A DNA stretch of 6,001 bases from Methanosarcinales archaeon (lineage in GTDB: Archaea > Halobacteriota > Methanosarcinia > Methanosarcinales > Methanogasteraceae): positions 1-6,001 of the forward strand of contig QMVM01000131.1 in NCBI GenBank assembly GCA_003661105.1, written 5' to 3'. Below the pieces are notes generated by a model. It saw nothing but the letters and a program-made list of their open reading frames with translations. It did no database searches and was not told the DNA's origin. Position 1 is the stretch's first letter, and each line of letters opens with the position of its first letter. Positions 5,334-6,001 of the stretch are shown here, piece after piece. Position numbers and translations under genes: made by a program.

Positions 5334-5706
5334 TAAGAAACGGAATTCGAGACGGTGCGTTTTGAGGGGATGGGTGGCTGAGTGAATTCAAACAACCTGT
5401 AACCGATTTCCCGAATTCCATGATTATAGTTCTGGAACCGACTGGTAGATAAATGTTAGGGTTCGCGCAGTATCTCCGAACCGAAACTGCATAACGAAAC
5501 TTAGACAAACTCGATTACACAAGTGTTCTGAAATTTTTAAACGTATAGGAAAGTATAAACGCGTGTCCTTCTCTCGCAACTGAAATGGGAAAGTTGATTT
5601 CCTTAGCTTTCGTTTTATGTTGTGTGTAATAGAAAAACCAAAGCAAGGAACTCAGTAACAATTACAGCCACCATAGCATTAATTTTTTTCTCTTACAACA
5701 TATAGG
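5334..5706. other. AT-rich intergenic stretch, no gene supported
   Basis: No convincing gene is present. A minus-strand frame at 5308-5508 has no ribosome site and an unlikely composition. The segment contains an inverted repeat GGTTCG (5460-5465)/CGAACC (5477-5482) and AT-rich blocks that could be promoters (AAATTTTTAAACG near 5530-5543, GTATAAACG near 5553-5561). A 14-codon hydrophobic frame (5585-5629) follows the latter. None of these can be assigned a role. Confidence 0.4.
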
Positions 5707-6001
5707 TGTATAGTCCCGAAACCTTTGACTTTATATACCCATCATCCCCACATGGGGCGACGAAATAAAGTCATAAAGTTGACAGACAAGAAAATAAGGT
5801 ACATAATTTTGGGCAAAGACCAGAAATAACCGCACTAAAAGCATTGCGCAGGATATGAAATTAAGTGAATCCACGGTTAAGAGAGTTTGGATGCACTGGA
5901 CAAAACACCATGAGCCGATACCGATTAAAAAATTTGGCCGGAAGAAGAAAGAGATAGACGAAGACTCAAAGGAGCTAATACTTGAGGTGCACGAAGAACA
6001 A
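5707..6001 (+). mobile_element. left end of an IS481-like insertion sequence (runs off the window)
   Basis: The element is called from its transposase. The left terminus is placed provisionally at TGTATAGTCCCGAAACC (from 5707), a TG-starting end of IS481/IS3-superfamily style lying 45 bases before the start codon. The right end is outside the window, so terminal inverted repeats and target duplication cannot be checked. Base composition is about 30% G+C in a sampled line, unlike rfcL and similar to the PIN region. A small palindrome CCCCACATGGGG (5746-5757) covers the start codon. Confidence 0.7.
5752..6001 (+). pseudogene. IS481-like transposase, N-terminal part, frameshifted
   Basis: ATG 5752 reads MGRRNKVIKLTDKKIRYIIL then GKDQK and meets TAA at 5827-5829. 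The continuation lies in the next frame (NRTKSIAQDMKLSESTVKR, then VWMHW) and stays open to the window end. Removing the single T at 5827 restores GKDQK-NRTKSIAQDMKLS without a break. The N-terminus is a helix-turn-helix of the kind that precedes the DDE catalytic core (SIAQDMKLSESTVKRVW), followed by a basic linker (PIKKFGRKKKEI). It would bind the element's ends. The catalytic core is not in the window. This is a probable inactivated copy or a sequencing error; there is no slippery run to suggest programmed frameshifting. Confidence 0.75.

Noticed and set aside
4084..5365. Plus-strand frames opposite the kinase and ribH genes
   Set aside because: Antisense shadows of two well-supported minus-strand genes.
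5343..5418. GAATTC occurring three times within 76 bases
   Set aside because: The flanking bases differ and the spacings (41 and 29) are irregular, so no repeat array or regulator site can be supported.
5308..5508. A 66-residue minus-strand frame upstream of ribH
   Set aside because: No ribosome site or recognisable motif, and it overlaps the ribH promoter region.
5585..5629. A 14-codon hydrophobic frame (MGKLISLAFVLCCV) after an AT-rich block
   Set aside because: It looks like the start of a signal peptide but stops at once, and the following DNA gives no coherent continuation. Too short to support.
1..6001. CRISPR array, tRNA or rRNA genes
   Set aside because: No regularly spaced short repeats and no tRNA- or rRNA-like sequence were seen on either strand by eye.

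Overview
The window looks like a chromosomal segment of a euryarchaeon from the methanogen/ANME side of the tree (Methanomicrobia or Syntropharchaeia type). This placement is inferred. It rests on an archaeal clamp-loader large subunit (rfcL) of the Methanosarcina style, an archaeal-type lumazine synthase (ribH), a membrane histidine kinase of the kind common in these archaea, and an IS481-like archaeal transposase. Several genes have archaeal-looking AT-rich promoter candidates.

Layout. Positions 1-900 are degenerate: the minus strand carries the wreck of an unrecognised gene (gene A, 246-866) followed by the first codons of a second one (gene B, 141-215). Positions 922-1645 hold an intact, markedly AT-rich plus-strand pair: an 87-residue unrecognised protein overlapping a PIN-domain ribonuclease gene, arranged like a toxin-antitoxin module. 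Positions 1646-1689 hold a T-rich stretch and a GC hairpin. Positions 1741-2010 are a second, independently decayed copy of the gene A end/gene B start, so a direct repeat of roughly 245 bp (183-425 and 1747-1998) flanks the PIN module. Positions 2011-2372 contain only short open frames, one of which overlaps the start of rfcL.

The core is ordinary and intact. rfcL (2373-3851, plus) runs convergently into a two-TM histidine kinase gene (3885-4778, minus). Upstream of the kinase on the same strand is ribH (4892-5302, minus). A 400-bp AT-rich intergenic stretch follows, and then the left end of an IS481-like insertion sequence, whose transposase frame is broken by a one-base insertion and runs off the window edge.

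The genes do not form one pathway: replication (RfcL), riboflavin synthesis (RibH) and signalling (kinase) are simply neighbours. The points most worth a second look are the kinase with Glu in place of the phosphoacceptor His, the uncharacterised partner of the PIN nuclease, and the duplicated, separately frameshifted gene A/gene B junction on both sides of the PIN module. I did not see a clearly new multi-gene system, a CRISPR array, or any tRNA or rRNA gene.
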